A stretch of 64,000 nucleotides of DNA from CAXBID01 sp963815305 (GCA_963815305.1 CAWFFW010000001.1:310001-374000); one strand, 5' to 3'; shown: positions 1-10,385, numbered from the stretch's first letter. The notes: generated by a model not told the origin, from the letters alone. Translations and numbers: made by a program.

Positions 1-1
1 G

Positions 2-913
2 TACATTGGTCGCTGGGATAAAAGTGATAAAAAAAAGTATCATAGTTATTGGGGAGGTGCTTATTTTAGGGTTTCTTTTACGGGAAAAGCAGTAAAACTC
101 AAACTATCAGGTTCCGTAAATATTTATATTGATATGGATGATCAGGGACCTGTGAAATATAAAAATGTAGATGGAATTGTTAATATAACAGCTAATCCAT
201 TAAAAGATGGGATACATAATTTGTTAGTTGCGGCAAATTATGCTGGAGATGAAATTAAATTTCAAGGTTTAATTTTAGAATTAGGATCACAAACTATTCC
301 TCAACCAAATAAGGATATTATGGAGTTTATTGGTAACTCAATTACTACTGGTCAAAAAACAACAAAAGGTAATTTAACAGCTTACCCTTGGTTAACTGGA
401 GAATTTTTTGAATGTGATCACACTCAAATTTCACATCCAGGTATAACCCTAGTTGATGGATATAGTTATGATGGTAATTGGGCTCCATTAAGAGGACAGA
501 GTGTACAGTATTTTTTATTGAAACAACCAAATCAAGAGTTAAACCAAGCTTGGGATTTTAACATATATACCCCAAAAGTAATCGTTATTAATTTAGGTAC
601 AAACGATCATAATCTTGAGGTTCCAAAAACTATTTTCCAAAGTGTATACTTCACGTTTTTAAAAGATATTAGGGATAAGTATGCTGATGCTGAAATATTT
701 GTTATGAGAACTTTTGCAGGATATTATGAACAGGAAACAAAAAATGTGGTGAATCAACGAATTAGAGCAAATGATACTAAAATTCATTATATTGATACTA
801 GTAATTGGTTATTAGTGCCTGAAGATTATACAGACGGAACGCATCCAAATGATGCAGGCCATCTAAAAGTTGCAAAAAACCTTTTACCTATTTTACAACC
901 TTATTTTAAATGA
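2..913 (+). CDS. Carbohydrate esterase family 2-like SGNH esterase (5' end outside window)
   Basis: The frame is open from base 2, so the gene starts upstream of the window; an internal ATG at 134 is not the true start. The upstream part encodes GRW followed by SYWGGAYFRVSF, the N-terminal beta-sandwich typical of CE2 esterases. The SGNH domain follows, with a GNSIT block (nucleophilic Ser codon 338-340), a GTNDH block and a C-terminal DGTHPNDAGH block (His codon 842-844). CE2 enzymes remove acetyl groups from plant or algal polysaccharides or oligosaccharides. The signal peptide, if any, is outside the window. Two more esterases follow on the same strand, which suggests a de-acetylation cassette. 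The family is well supported; the exact substrate is not. Confidence 0.85.
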   Translation, partial: YIGRWDKSDKKKYHSYWGGAYFRVSFTGKAVKLKLSGSVNIYIDMDDQGPVKYKNVDGIVNITANPLKDGIHNLLVAANYAGDEIKFQGLILELGSQTIPQPNKDIMEFIGNSITTGQKTTKGNLTAYPWLTGEFFECDHTQISHPGITLVDGYSYDGNWAPLRGQSVQYFLLKQPNQELNQAWDFNIYTPKVIVINLGTNDHNLEVPKTIFQSVYFTFLKDIRDKYADAEIFVMRTFAGYYEQETKNVVNQRIRANDTKIHYIDTSNWLLVPEDYTDGTHPNDAGHLKVAKNLLPILQPYFK

Positions 914-959
914 GTTAAAGGTTCATTACATTATAAAATTTATTAAGACAATAAAAAAA

Positions 960-1862
960 ATGAGTTTGCATATATTAAATAAAAAAGATTTAAAAATAGT
1001 ATCAGCTAGCCTGTTTTTTTTGTGTGTTAATCTATGTTTAGCCCAAGAGCATGTTATACCGCTTTGGGACCTGGAAGTTCCAAATGCTAAAGTGTCTGAT
1101 ATTCAAGAAACACAATCTTACACTTACGCTTTAATAATAGAAAAGGTTACCAAACCAAGTATAGAAGTGTATTTACCTTCAAAAGGAAGATCAATTGGAA
1201 AAGCTGTAATGATTTGTCCAGGAGGAGGCTATGGTAATTTAGCTTATGATAAAGAAGGTACAGACATAGCAAAATGGTTAAATGGTTATGGTATAGCGGG
1301 TATTGTGTTGAAATACAGATTGCCAGAAGATGCACTAAATATAGTGCCACATCTATCACCTTTAATGGATGCTAAACGTGGTATGGAGATTATTCGTGAA
1401 TACGCTGAAGAGTGGCAGATCGATCCTAAAAAAATAGGTGTAATGGGTTTCTCAGCTGGTGGACATTTAGCTTCTACATTAGGAACACATTTTGAAGCTG
1501 CTAATCAACCAAATTTCATAGCGCTAGTTTACCCCGTTATCACCATGAAAAAAGATTATACACATCAAGGCTCAAGAAAGAATTTACTTGGAGAGCAACC
1601 CACAGAAGATTTAGTTAATTACTATTCAAACGAGCTGCAAGTATCTCAAAGTACACCAGCTACTTTTATAGTGCACTGTCAAGATGATAAAACAGTTCCA
1701 GTTGAGAATAGCCTTCAAATGTTTAAAGCATTAAAAGATAATGGTGTACCAACTCAAATGCATCTTTATTCAAAAGGGGGGCATGGTTTTTCGATGGGGT
1801 TAAATAGAGGTAATTTGTCTAAATGGAGTCAATTATTTATAGAATGGCTTAATACATTATGA
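960..1862 (+). CDS. Secreted alpha/beta-hydrolase, acetyl-xylan-esterase-like
   Basis: About 300 aa. I place the start at 960: the frame is open further upstream to an ATG at 870 that overlaps the previous gene, but 960 puts the hydrophobic signal peptide (ending near LCLAQ) close to the N terminus and follows an A-rich tract. The fold is a serine hydrolase: an oxyanion-hole PGGGY block, nucleophile elbow GFSAGGH (Ser165), acid in QDDKTVP (Asp242 or 243) and GGHGF (His275). This matches the esterase/lipase family found in many PULs next to xylan or galactan enzymes, where members remove acetyl or other ester groups. It sits 47 bp after the CE2-like gene and 85 bp before the SIAE-type esterase, so co-transcription is likely. 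Substrate inferred only from context. Confidence 0.85.
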   Translation: MSLHILNKKDLKIVSASLFFLCVNLCLAQEHVIPLWDLEVPNAKVSDIQETQSYTYALIIEKVTKPSIEVYLPSKGRSIGKAVMICPGGGYGNLAYDKEGTDIAKWLNGYGIAGIVLKYRLPEDALNIVPHLSPLMDAKRGMEIIREYAEEWQIDPKKIGVMGFSAGGHLASTLGTHFEAANQPNFIALVYPVITMKKDYTHQGSRKNLLGEQPTEDLVNYYSNELQVSQSTPATFIVHCQDDKTVPVENSLQMFKALKDNGVPTQMHLYSKGGHGFSMGLNRGNLSKWSQLFIEWLNTL

Positions 1863-1947
1863 TATTTCATCATAAAAACAAGCACATCTAGTATGTTAAC
1901 TTTTAATTAAAAACAGAACAGATTTATTAATAATACCAATAACCAAA

Positions 1948-3405
1948 ATGAAAAAATTAAAACTACACCACATTCCATTAGTATTTTTTATGCTTGTTAT
2001 TCAACTAATTTATGCTGATATAAAACTTCCAGCTATTGTATCATCAAATATGGTATTACAAAGGAATACTAATATTGTTTTATGGGGTTGGGCAGATGCT
2101 GAAGAAAAAATATCTATTAAAACTTCTTGGTTGAGTGACAAAATAAATATTCAAGCAGATAAAGATGGTAACTGGCGTTTAGAGGTTAAAACAAACAACA
2201 GTAAAGAGCCTCAAATTATACATTTAGAAAGTAAGAAATCTAAAATTGTTTTAGAAAATATATTGTTTGGTGAGGTTTGGTTATGCTCAGGGCAATCAAA
2301 CATGCAGCAACCTATAAAGGGTTATGATGGGCAACCAACATTTGTTTCAAGTATGACAATCGCTAAGTCTTATAATCCAAATTTGAGATTGTTTACTGTA
2401 GATAGAGTGGGTTCAAAAACACCCATAAAAGATGTTGAAAAATTTAATGCATGGCAAGAAGCGTCTCCTAAGAATGTTGCAGAATTTAGTGCTGTTGCTT
2501 ATTTTTTCGGGCAGCAATTACAAGAGACATTAGATGTTCCAGTAGGCATGATTCATACATCTTGGGGAGGAAGTACTATTGAGGCTTGGATAAGTAACGA
2601 GGTTATTAGTAAATATCAAAAAGTCGATCTTGCTGATATAGATATTACAAAAGGAACAAATCATATTCCAACGGCATTGTATAATTCTATGATTCATCCT
2701 CTTATTCCTTATACTTTAAAGGGTGCTTTGTGGTATCAAGGAGAATCAAATCGTAACGAGCCAGAGTTATATAAAGAACTTTTTCCTTCAATGGTTAAAG
2801 ATTGGAGATCGCGGTGGGGTATTGGTGATTTTCCATTCTATTATGTGCAAATAGCACCCCACGCCTATAATAATAAAAACGATGCATTTGGGAATATAGA
2901 TAATACAGCTTTTATGCGTGAAGCTCAATTAGAATGTTTAGATCTCATTCCAAATTCTGGCATTGCCATCACCATGGACATCGGAGATGACTTTTGTATC
3001 CACCCACCCAAGAAGAAAGAAGTAGCAGACAGGTTGTTGTTTAATGCATTAAATCAAACCTATGAATTCAAAACAATAGATTATGCTGCACCCGCGTATG
3101 ACTCACATGAAATAAAAGATGGAGGTATTATTTTAAATTTTAAAAATGCAGAAACGGGAGTATTTACTTATGATTTATTAGAAGGATTTGAAATTTCAGG
3201 ATCAGATAGGGTATTTTATCCGGCAAGCGCTAAAATAATTCAGCACAAACAAGTTATTGTAAAAAGTGATAAAGTACTAAACCCTGTTGCGGTAAGATAC
3301 GCTTGGCGCAATTGGATAATAGGTACTCTGTACGATACAAATCTTCTGCCGGCCTCCTCATTTAGAACAGACGATTGGGATGATGCAATATTGTCAAATA
3401 ATTGA
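1948..3405 (+). CDS. Sialate O-acetylesterase-type carbohydrate esterase
   Basis: 485 aa with a signal peptide (cleavage near residue 23, after IYA). The N-terminal part begins LPAIVSSNMVLQR, the usual opening of SIAE-family proteins. The catalytic serine lies in GEVWLCSGQSNM (Ser117), a WYQGESN block follows near residue 260, and a late DIGDDFCIHPP block supplies a likely catalytic His (His352). Family members deacetylate sialic acid, but bacterial PUL members also act on acetylated xylan and other glycans; with no sialic-acid genes nearby, a polysaccharide acetyl-esterase role is the better inference. It is the last of three consecutive esterase genes. The next 505 bases have no gene and carry an operator-like promoter for the downstream GH30. 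Confidence 0.85.
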   Translation: MKKLKLHHIPLVFFMLVIQLIYADIKLPAIVSSNMVLQRNTNIVLWGWADAEEKISIKTSWLSDKINIQADKDGNWRLEVKTNNSKEPQIIHLESKKSKIVLENILFGEVWLCSGQSNMQQPIKGYDGQPTFVSSMTIAKSYNPNLRLFTVDRVGSKTPIKDVEKFNAWQEASPKNVAEFSAVAYFFGQQLQETLDVPVGMIHTSWGGSTIEAWISNEVISKYQKVDLADIDITKGTNHIPTALYNSMIHPLIPYTLKGALWYQGESNRNEPELYKELFPSMVKDWRSRWGIGDFPFYYVQIAPHAYNNKNDAFGNIDNTAFMREAQLECLDLIPNSGIAITMDIGDDFCIHPPKKKEVADRLLFNALNQTYEFKTIDYAAPAYDSHEIKDGGIILNFKNAETGVFTYDLLEGFEISGSDRVFYPASAKIIQHKQVIVKSDKVLNPVAVRYAWRNWIIGTLYDTNLLPASSFRTDDWDDAILSNN

Positions 3406-3550
3406 TTTAAGTACTTTTTATAAATGTTTTTTACTATTATTTTTTTGAATTTTGTTCTAATCAAATTCATTTTATAAGTTATTAAAAAAAACTATGCTTA
3501 GGTGTATTCTTCTGTAGTATTCTATTAAATAATTAAATTTAATTCATATA

Positions 3551-3585
3551 AAACAATAAAACAATAAAACAATAAAACAATAAAA
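3551..3585. repeat. 8-bp tandem repeat, four copies
   Basis: The unit AAACAATA occurs four times head to tail (3551-3582) followed by AAA. It lies in the gene-free stretch between the SIAE-type esterase and the LamG-GH30 gene, about 40 bp before the start of the operator-like element. Such short repeats can change length by slippage; a regulatory role is only a possibility. Confidence 0.8.
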
Positions 3586-3615
3586 GAAGCTGCTTAATAT
3601 CTTAATAATCATTAT

Positions 3616-3683
3616 TGAGCAATTAACACCTTGTTTTCTGCCAATATGCGCCCTTAAGTTCCTTTGTATGTTTAATATGTTTG
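3616..3683 (+). promoter_or_regulatory. PUL operator-promoter module, copy A (upstream of LamG-GH30)
   Basis: The 505-base gene-free region 3406-3910 holds this element. CAATTAACACCT (first half-site at 3626-3631) is followed 22 bp later by GCGCCC (3648-3653), with the core CCAATAT between. A TATGTTTG box, matching the Bacteroidota -7 consensus TAnnTTTG, lies at 3676-3683, exactly 50 bp from the first half-site. The same arrangement recurs at three other places in the window. Direct half-sites about two helical turns apart fit a dimeric AraC-type DNA-binding domain such as that of the HTCS at 53904-57980. The assignment to that regulator is inference. Confidence 0.6.
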
Positions 3684-3910
3684 ATTGATGAAGTATAAGT
3701 TCATTTGTTTGTTCATTATGAAGTAATTACAGTAGATTTTGAAAAGTGAGTTTTCATTATTGGAGATACTGATTTTTTTAAAAAATATTTCTTCTGGAAC
3801 TATCATGAATTTTGACGGTTTATACTTAATTAAAATTGTTAAAAACGAGCATATATACTATATAAACAAGGTGTTTTTATCATCTTCAAATTTTTAAATT
3901 TATAAAACGC

Positions 3911-6478
3911 ATGAAATCTTTTGAAACGCTAATTTTATCCGTTATTCTTTTTTTTGTGACATATAGTTATTTATCAGCTCAAGATTTTATTTCACCTGTA
4001 TCAAGCTATAGTTTTGATAATGGTTTAGTAATAGACGAAATGGGTGGCTCAAATCTTTATTTATACAATAACGCTGCTGTATTTCAAGATAGCGAAAGAG
4101 GAGATGTTCTGCGGTTTTTATCAGCGAGTAACAGTTATGCGCTTTATGAAAATCAATTATTAAATACAGAAAATGCTACAATTTCTTTCTTTTTCCATTG
4201 GGAGGATGCGGGAGCACGCTCGTGGCATCAAGTTTTTGAGTTACATAATAGTGTAAGTAATACTAATATATTTTTTACACCTCAAAATGGTTTTGCAAAT
4301 ACCCCGTGTTCTCTAATTAGCGGTAATAATGAGTATGGTTCTTATGAGGTAATAAATGGTGTACCAAGACTTGATAGGAATAGATGGATGCATGTTGCGG
4401 TAACATTTGAAGGAAAAAAAGTAAGTATATACATTGATGGAGTTTTAGCGTCAACGGGTAATATGTTACAAACACCAGGTGCTATAAATGCTAATTCATT
4501 GTTTTTGGGTGGTAATCCCGATCGTTCTAATAATTTTTACATCACAGCACGTTTAGACGAGATAAAGATTTTTCATGAGGCGCTTGCGCCAAATCAAGTG
4601 GAAGCTTTAACTTTAGAACAAGATATTCCAGAACCAATTACTGAATCAACAGATTGGACAACAACAAGAACTCCTTTAACTTTAACTGTAGATATTACAG
4701 ATAAGAAACAGACAATGCGAAATTTTGGTTCTTCTGATGGTTGGAACACAGAACATATTGGAAAATACTGGCCACTAGAAAAAAAACAAAAACTTGCTGA
4801 AATGTTGTTTAGTACCGAAAATGATAGTGAAGGAAATCCTAAAGGGATTGGTTTATCTTCGTGGCGATTTAATATTGGTGCAGGTACATCGGAACAAGGT
4901 GATGTCAGTAGAATAACCGTTCCTAGCAGAAGAACAGAGTGTTTCTTGAATTTTAACGATATGAATTATGATTGGACTAAGCAAGCTGGACAACAATGGT
5001 TTTTGAAAGAAGCAGTCCAGAAATACAATATTAATCATGTAATTGGTTGGCAAAATAGTCCTCCAGTAAAATTCACTGATAATAATCTCGGCTTTCGTGA
5101 TTTTGAAACACCCTATGCTTCAATTTTGAAAACAGAACATTATGATGATTTTGCTAAATTTTTAGCTGATGTATTCGAACATTTTGAAAGTGAGGGCATT
5201 CATTTTGATTATATTAGTCCGCTTAATGAACCGCAATGGGGATGGTCGCCAGATGCTGCAGGAGGAACTATGAGACAAGAGGGGACCCCTTGGAGAAATA
5301 GTGAAATATATGATGTTTCTGTGGCTATTGATAACGAACTGGTAAATAGAAATTTAACCACAAAGATAATTATTGGCGAGGCAGGACGTATTGATTTTTT
5401 AAATTCTGGTAATGGGTATTCAAATAGACAATTATCCACTTTCTGGAGACCGGCATCCGCTCAATCCTTGGTAGACAGACCATCTTTTGCTAACATAGCT
5501 AGTTATCATAGCTATTTTACAGATTCAGGAAATGATTTAATAGAGAGTAGAATTTCTGTTTATAATAGCTCACAGCTTGATAACACTTCGAAACCAGAAC
5601 TTTGGCAAACCGAATATTCGCTTTTACAAAATGGTTATCGTGAAGGATATCCAGATGGGTATAAATTAACACAAATGGAATGTGCACTCTCAATGGCAAA
5701 AACTATAACCAGCGATTTAAATTATGCACATGCATCTGTTTGGGAATGGTGGACAACTTTTGAAGGTGTAAATTTAAACGGAGAAACGCGTTATTCACTT
5801 ATAGGAGTTGAAACTTCAAATGATAACACAGATGGTATATATTTAGCAAATAAAATGCTATATGCATTAGGAAATTATTCTCGCTTTATAAGACCAGAAA
5901 TGAAATGGATAGGTCTTTCTCGTTCTGATAATTTAACTGGACTTGCTGAATTTTCTGATGTTACGTTTTCAGCTTATGTAAATGAAGAAGAAACAAAGCT
6001 TGTAATGGTTGCAGTAAATTATACAGATTCTGCTCGTGAAGTTTTAATTGATTTTGAAACTACATCAGAAAAAATAATAGAAAACCCAGAATTATTTTTA
6101 ACCGATGAATTTACAAATCTTAAAAAACAATCAATTGATTTATCTGATAATAAGTTAATTGTTCCACCGCATTCTGTAATTACTTACACAAGCGATCTTA
6201 CAAGTTCTCTTTCTGTTTCTGATTTATCAAAAAAATCTGATTTCAAGGTTTGGTTAAGTTTGGATAAAGAGTCATTGCATACCTTGTTCGATGCAAAATC
6301 GACGGTATACGAGGCTAGCTTGTACAATATACAAGGACATCGCTTGGAAACAATTCAAAGAGATAATGGACAGACCGAACTTGTTTTTTCTTTAAATAAT
6401 TTACCAGCAGCTATTTATTTAATTAATGCGTTAGGAGAAAATAATAATGAAACAAAAAAGATAATAGTTTTTAAATAA
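3911..6478 (+). CDS. LamG-GH30 glycoside hydrolase with T9SS sorting domain
   Basis: 855 aa. Signal peptide ending near LSAQ (about residue 24), a LamG/concanavalin-like domain at roughly 25-235, then a GH30-type (beta/alpha)8 plus beta-sandwich domain at about 245-750, and a C-terminal type IX secretion sorting domain at about 775-855. The catalytic domain starts with NFGSSDGWNTEHIGKYWP and contains the acid/base Glu440 in SPLNEPQWGW and the nucleophile Glu568 in LWQTEYSLL. GH30 enzymes include endo-beta-1,6-galactanases, xylanases and beta-glucosidases; the galactosidases in this locus make a galactanase plausible but not proven. It is a single-gene unit with its own operator-like promoter (3616-3683). 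Presumably exported and surface-attached, making the first cuts in the polymer. Confidence 0.8.
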   Translation: MKSFETLILSVILFFVTYSYLSAQDFISPVSSYSFDNGLVIDEMGGSNLYLYNNAAVFQDSERGDVLRFLSASNSYALYENQLLNTENATISFFFHWEDAGARSWHQVFELHNSVSNTNIFFTPQNGFANTPCSLISGNNEYGSYEVINGVPRLDRNRWMHVAVTFEGKKVSIYIDGVLASTGNMLQTPGAINANSLFLGGNPDRSNNFYITARLDEIKIFHEALAPNQVEALTLEQDIPEPITESTDWTTTRTPLTLTVDITDKKQTMRNFGSSDGWNTEHIGKYWPLEKKQKLAEMLFSTENDSEGNPKGIGLSSWRFNIGAGTSEQGDVSRITVPSRRTECFLNFNDMNYDWTKQAGQQWFLKEAVQKYNINHVIGWQNSPPVKFTDNNLGFRDFETPYASILKTEHYDDFAKFLADVFEHFESEGIHFDYISPLNEPQWGWSPDAAGGTMRQEGTPWRNSEIYDVSVAIDNELVNRNLTTKIIIGEAGRIDFLNSGNGYSNRQLSTFWRPASAQSLVDRPSFANIASYHSYFTDSGNDLIESRISVYNSSQLDNTSKPELWQTEYSLLQNGYREGYPDGYKLTQMECALSMAKTITSDLNYAHASVWEWWTTFEGVNLNGETRYSLIGVETSNDNTDGIYLANKMLYALGNYSRFIRPEMKWIGLSRSDNLTGLAEFSDVTFSAYVNEEETKLVMVAVNYTDSAREVLIDFETTSEKIIENPELFLTDEFTNLKKQSIDLSDNKLIVPPHSVITYTSDLTSSLSVSDLSKKSDFKVWLSLDKESLHTLFDAKSTVYEASLYNIQGHRLETIQRDNGQTELVFSLNNLPAAIYLINALGENNNETKKIIVFK

Positions 6479-6606
6479 CTATCATTTAAAGTTAATTATA
6501 CTTATTTTAAATTGGAAATGACTATTGTAAATTTTAAAGTCCTTGTATTTTAAAGCTAGATAACTAATTTCATAATAAATCTATTTTTCATTGTAAGTTA
6601 AGATAT

Positions 6607-6627
6607 ATTATTATTATTATTATTATT
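6607..6627. repeat. Trinucleotide ATT microsatellite, seven copies
   Basis: Seven perfect ATT units lie in the 797-base gap between the GH30 gene and susC. The gap also holds a palindrome and the copy-B operator. No coding signal was seen in the gap. Confidence 0.85.
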
Positions 6628-6633
6628 CAATGT

Positions 6634-6673
6634 ATACACTGCAATATAATAAGTTTAAAACTTATTGGTGTAT
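6634..6673. other. Intergenic palindrome / stem-loop
   Basis: AATAAGTTT (6648-6656) and AAACTTATT (6658-6666) are perfect inverted arms around a single base. Outer arms TATACAC and GTGTATA extend the pairing with a small internal loop. It lies about 160 bp after the GH30 stop and could be a transcript 3' end or a protein site; it lacks a T-tract, so I do not call it a terminator. Confidence 0.45.
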
Positions 6674-6913
6674 ATGAATTGAAGTGATGACTTTAAAATT
6701 TGATTAAAATTATAACTGCTTAGTTCATACCTATAGAATTTTTTCAATTTCGGTTTGTTATAAATTTAGTTTTTAAAGATTATGTTCAGTCTCCATAAAT
6801 TTTAAGTTTTTTCACTTCTTCTGATTCAGCTATATATTAAGTTTCTAATAAATAATTAAGTTGAATTTAAGTAATAACACAAAAAAAAGCTATCGAAATT
6901 AGTAAATATTCAT

Positions 6914-6983
6914 TTTGCCCAATTTACACCCTATTTTTTATCGATATGTGCCCTGATTCTATTTTAGATATTTACCATTTTTG
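6914..6983 (+). promoter_or_regulatory. PUL operator-promoter module, copy B (upstream of susC1)
   Basis: CAATTTACACCC (half-site 6926-6931) is followed 22 bp downstream by GTGCCC (6948-6953), with TCGATAT between. CATTTTTG at 6976-6983 occupies the -7 position and differs from TAnnTTTG at one base. It shares long stretches with copy A. About 290 bp separate the box from the susC1 ATG, a long leader. It would control the SusC/SusD block, the uptake core of the locus. Confidence 0.6.
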
Positions 6984-7275
6984 ACAGGTGTAAATGCTAA
7001 AACCAGTTATAATTAAAATCTTTTGATGTCAAGTAATTTTATGATTTATAATGTCATGGTTGAGATTTAAAATTAATACTTAAGTACAATAGTAATTACA
7101 TCATATATAGATTATGATTTTAACGTTACAAAGTATTAGTTATAAATATTACTTAGGTAATAAAATTAATAATTTAAAATATAATATTATTAAATTTTTT
7201 CTAACACCAATCTGTCTAAATTCTGATTTTTTTTTAAGCTAAACTCTATATTAACCATTCAACTTTAAATTATTC

Positions 7276-10200
7276 ATGAAAAAAATTCTATTTATTATTT
7301 CATTTATACTGCTACCAGTATTAATTTTTTCTCAAGATCGAATCCAAATTGAGGGAACTATAGTCGGTAGTGAAGATGGTATCCCGATTCCTGGAGCCAA
7401 CATTTTCGAAAAAGGAAACAGTTCAAATGGAGCTATGACAGATTTTGACGGTAAGTTTTCGTTGCAAGCCCCCAAAACGGCCACGCTAGTTATTTCTTAT
7501 TTAGGTTATGCCAAACAAGAGATTTTAGTAAAAAACATACCTAATTCCAGTTTAAAAGATTTAAAAATACAATTAGAGTCCGAAGTTTCTGAATTAGAAG
7601 AAATTGTACTCGTAGGTTATGGTGAACAGAAAAAAGTAACTGTTACAGGTTCGATTTCTTCTGTAGGAACTGAAGAATTATCTTCTTCGCCCAGTGCTAG
7701 TGTAACAAATGCTCTAGCTGGTAAAGTAACAGGTCTGAATTCTATTCAGTTTTCTGGTCAACCTGGGGATGATGTTGCACAACTTTTTATACGTGGTGTA
7801 GGTACACTTTCATCAGGAAATTCAGCACCTTTATTCATGGTTGATGGTGTAGAACGAGATTTTTCACAATTAGATTCAGAGGAGATTGCAGATATTACCA
7901 TCCTGAAAGATGCTTCAGCCACAGCTGTATATGGTATACGAGGTGCTAATGGTGTTATATTGGTTACTACAAAACGTGGTAAGCAAGGTCCTGCTAAAAT
8001 AACAGCAAGTTATTCCTATGGCTTGCAGACGCCAATTCGTTTACCTGAATTTGCTGATAGTTATACTTATGCTACAGTGCATAGGCAAGCACAATTAAGT
8101 GACGGTATTCCCGAAGACGCATTAAAATTTTCGCCAGAAATTGTAGAGGCTTTTAGAACGGGATCCAATCCTATATTATATCCCAATACAGATTGGTTGG
8201 ATTATGTCGTGCGCTCAACATCACCACAGCAAAGAGCTAATTTTAATGTTTCAGGTGGATCGGATCGTGTAAAATATTTTGTGTCTCTAAGTTATTTGAA
8301 TCAGGAAGGTATGTTTAAAACATTTAATACGGGTACTGGCGAGAATTTTATATACAAACGTTTTAATTATAGATCCAATATTGATATTGACGTTACTAAT
8401 ACAACTCAATTATCTTTTACTTTAGGCGGTAGAAGTGAAAGCAGACAAGAACCGCTAGTTGCAGAAACTCAAGATCAACTTTTTAGATTTTTGTATCGTG
8501 GACTGCCATATGCCTCTCCAGGTATTGTAGATGGTCGCTACATTGTAGATAACGAACAGTATATTCCAGGTGAATCTGCTGATGCGCTAAGGGCTTATTA
8601 TGGTAGAGGAAGTTTTAATAATGTAAGAACGGTCTATAATTTTGATGTTGGATTAAATCAAAATTTAGATGCAATAACAAAAGGATTGAAATTTGGTATT
8701 AAGGGATCGTACAACCGTGATGCTGAACAAACCAAAACACGGCAAGCTTCACCAGATATATATACGGCTTACTTCCGTAGAGATTTTGACGATACATTAC
8801 CGGCGGATGATCAGTCTTTGGTATTTCCGCAACTAAATAGAGGTGGTAATGTAGGTTATGGAGAATCATATGGTAGAGAAAGAAGTTGGTATTTTGAAAG
8901 CACTATTAATTATAATAGAAGATTCGGAGACCATGAAGTAAGTGGTTTATTACTTTATAACCAACGATCTAATTATTATCCAGGAGGTAGTTTTAATTAT
9001 CTACCAACTGGATATGTAGGAAGTGCTGCTCGTGTAACTTATAATTATAAAAGAAGATATTTATTAGAGGTTAATTTAGGTTACAATGGTTCTGAAAATT
9101 TCGCGAGAGATTTGCGATATGGATTCTTTCCTGCTATTTCTATGGGATGGACTGTAAGTGATGAGAATTTTTTAAAAAACAGTGAGGTCGTATCTTTTCT
9201 TAAATTAAGAGCCTCTTATGGTGAGGTAGGTAGCGACAGGTTAGGTGATAATAGGTTTCTATATTTACCAGATGGGTATGCAAGAGGTGGCGGTTATAGT
9301 TTTGGTATAAACGTAGCGTCTAATCAACCAGGTTATTTGGAAACACAACTAGGAAATCCTTTAATAACTTGGGAAACCGCGGTGAAGCAGAATTATGGAA
9401 TTGACATGAAACTGTTTGATAATAAGTTAACAATTAATGCGGATTATTTTATAGAGAATAGAGAGGATATTCTTACTACTAGAAATACGGTACCAGATAT
9501 AGTGGCGGCTACACTTCCAGCAGTTAACATTGGTATAGTAGATAATAGTGGTTATGAACTTAATTTAAGATGGGAAGATAAAATTGGCGATTTTAATTAT
9601 TGGATTAATCCGAATGTATCTTATGCTAAAAATGAAGTTGTTTTTGCTGATGAAATTCCAAAAAATGAACCATACCAAGTAAGTACTGGTAGAGTTGTAG
9701 GGCAACCATTTGGATTTGTTTATGAAGGATTATTTAGTGAAGATGATTTTAATGATGATGGTAGTTTGAAAGATACTTTTCCATCATACGCTGCAGTGGT
9801 TCAACCAGGGGACGCTATTTATAGAGATTTGAATGGAGATGGAGTGTTGGATGCTGAAGATCAAAGAGCTATTGGATTTCCAGAGTATCCGCAATATACT
9901 TTTGGTTTAAATCTTGGTTTTACTTATAAAAACTTTGATCTTAGAATGTCTTGGGTGGGTGCTGAAAATGTATCTAGAATTTTAGGAGAACTTAGACAGC
10001 CATTTGGTGAAACAGGAAACGCAAACTTATTAACATTCTTTTCAGATAGAGCTTGGACCCCAGAAACCTCTCAAACGGCAATACTTCCAAGAATAACTTT
10101 TGATAATAGTGCCAATAATTTTAATAACGTTTCTAGACTTAATCAATTTGATGCCTCATATATTCGTCTGAAAACTTTAGAAATGGGATTAAATTTGAAA

Positions 10201-10374
10201 TCCCCATTCATTACTAGTTTAGGCATTAAGAATGCAAGAATATATACAAATGGATTTAATTTATTAACTTTTGATAAATTGAATGGGTTATTCGATCCTG
10301 AGTCTCGAACGGGTAACAGACCAAGCTATCCAACAATGAGAATATATAATATAGGAGTAAAGTTAAATTTTTAA
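7276..10374 (+). CDS. susC: SusC/RagA-type TonB-dependent outer-membrane transporter (first pair)
   Basis: 1032 aa. Signal peptide ending near IFSQ (residue 19), a carboxypeptidase-D-like regulatory domain at about 24-105 (EGTIVGSEDG through YLGYAKQEI), a TonB-box-like EEIVLVGYG near 110, a plug domain to about 235 (LFIRGVGTL, FMVDGVERD, ATAVYGIRGANGVILVTTKRG) and a 22-strand-type beta-barrel ending in VKLNF. It forms the channel under a SusD lid and imports oligosaccharides using TonB energy. The susD gene starts 11 bp after the stop. The gene is preceded by the copy-B operator, so it should be induced with the locus. Length and all landmarks are normal for the family. Confidence 0.95.
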   Translation: MKKILFIISFILLPVLIFSQDRIQIEGTIVGSEDGIPIPGANIFEKGNSSNGAMTDFDGKFSLQAPKTATLVISYLGYAKQEILVKNIPNSSLKDLKIQLESEVSELEEIVLVGYGEQKKVTVTGSISSVGTEELSSSPSASVTNALAGKVTGLNSIQFSGQPGDDVAQLFIRGVGTLSSGNSAPLFMVDGVERDFSQLDSEEIADITILKDASATAVYGIRGANGVILVTTKRGKQGPAKITASYSYGLQTPIRLPEFADSYTYATVHRQAQLSDGIPEDALKFSPEIVEAFRTGSNPILYPNTDWLDYVVRSTSPQQRANFNVSGGSDRVKYFVSLSYLNQEGMFKTFNTGTGENFIYKRFNYRSNIDIDVTNTTQLSFTLGGRSESRQEPLVAETQDQLFRFLYRGLPYASPGIVDGRYIVDNEQYIPGESADALRAYYGRGSFNNVRTVYNFDVGLNQNLDAITKGLKFGIKGSYNRDAEQTKTRQASPDIYTAYFRRDFDDTLPADDQSLVFPQLNRGGNVGYGESYGRERSWYFESTINYNRRFGDHEVSGLLLYNQRSNYYPGGSFNYLPTGYVGSAARVTYNYKRRYLLEVNLGYNGSENFARDLRYGFFPAISMGWTVSDENFLKNSEVVSFLKLRASYGEVGSDRLGDNRFLYLPDGYARGGGYSFGINVASNQPGYLETQLGNPLITWETAVKQNYGIDMKLFDNKLTINADYFIENREDILTTRNTVPDIVAATLPAVNIGIVDNSGYELNLRWEDKIGDFNYWINPNVSYAKNEVVFADEIPKNEPYQVSTGRVVGQPFGFVYEGLFSEDDFNDDGSLKDTFPSYAAVVQPGDAIYRDLNGDGVLDAEDQRAIGFPEYPQYTFGLNLGFTYKNFDLRMSWVGAENVSRILGELRQPFGETGNANLLTFFSDRAWTPETSQTAILPRITFDNSANNFNNVSRLNQFDASYIRLKTLEMGLNLKSPFITSLGIKNARIYTNGFNLLTFDKLNGLFDPESRTGNRPSYPTMRIYNIGVKLNF

Positions 10375-10385
10375 AAAAAAACAAA

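Noticed and set aside
6607..6627. ATT microsatellite as a phase-variable promoter element
   Set aside because: It lies about 300 bp upstream of the operator copy B and nearly 700 bp from susC1, too far to set promoter spacing.
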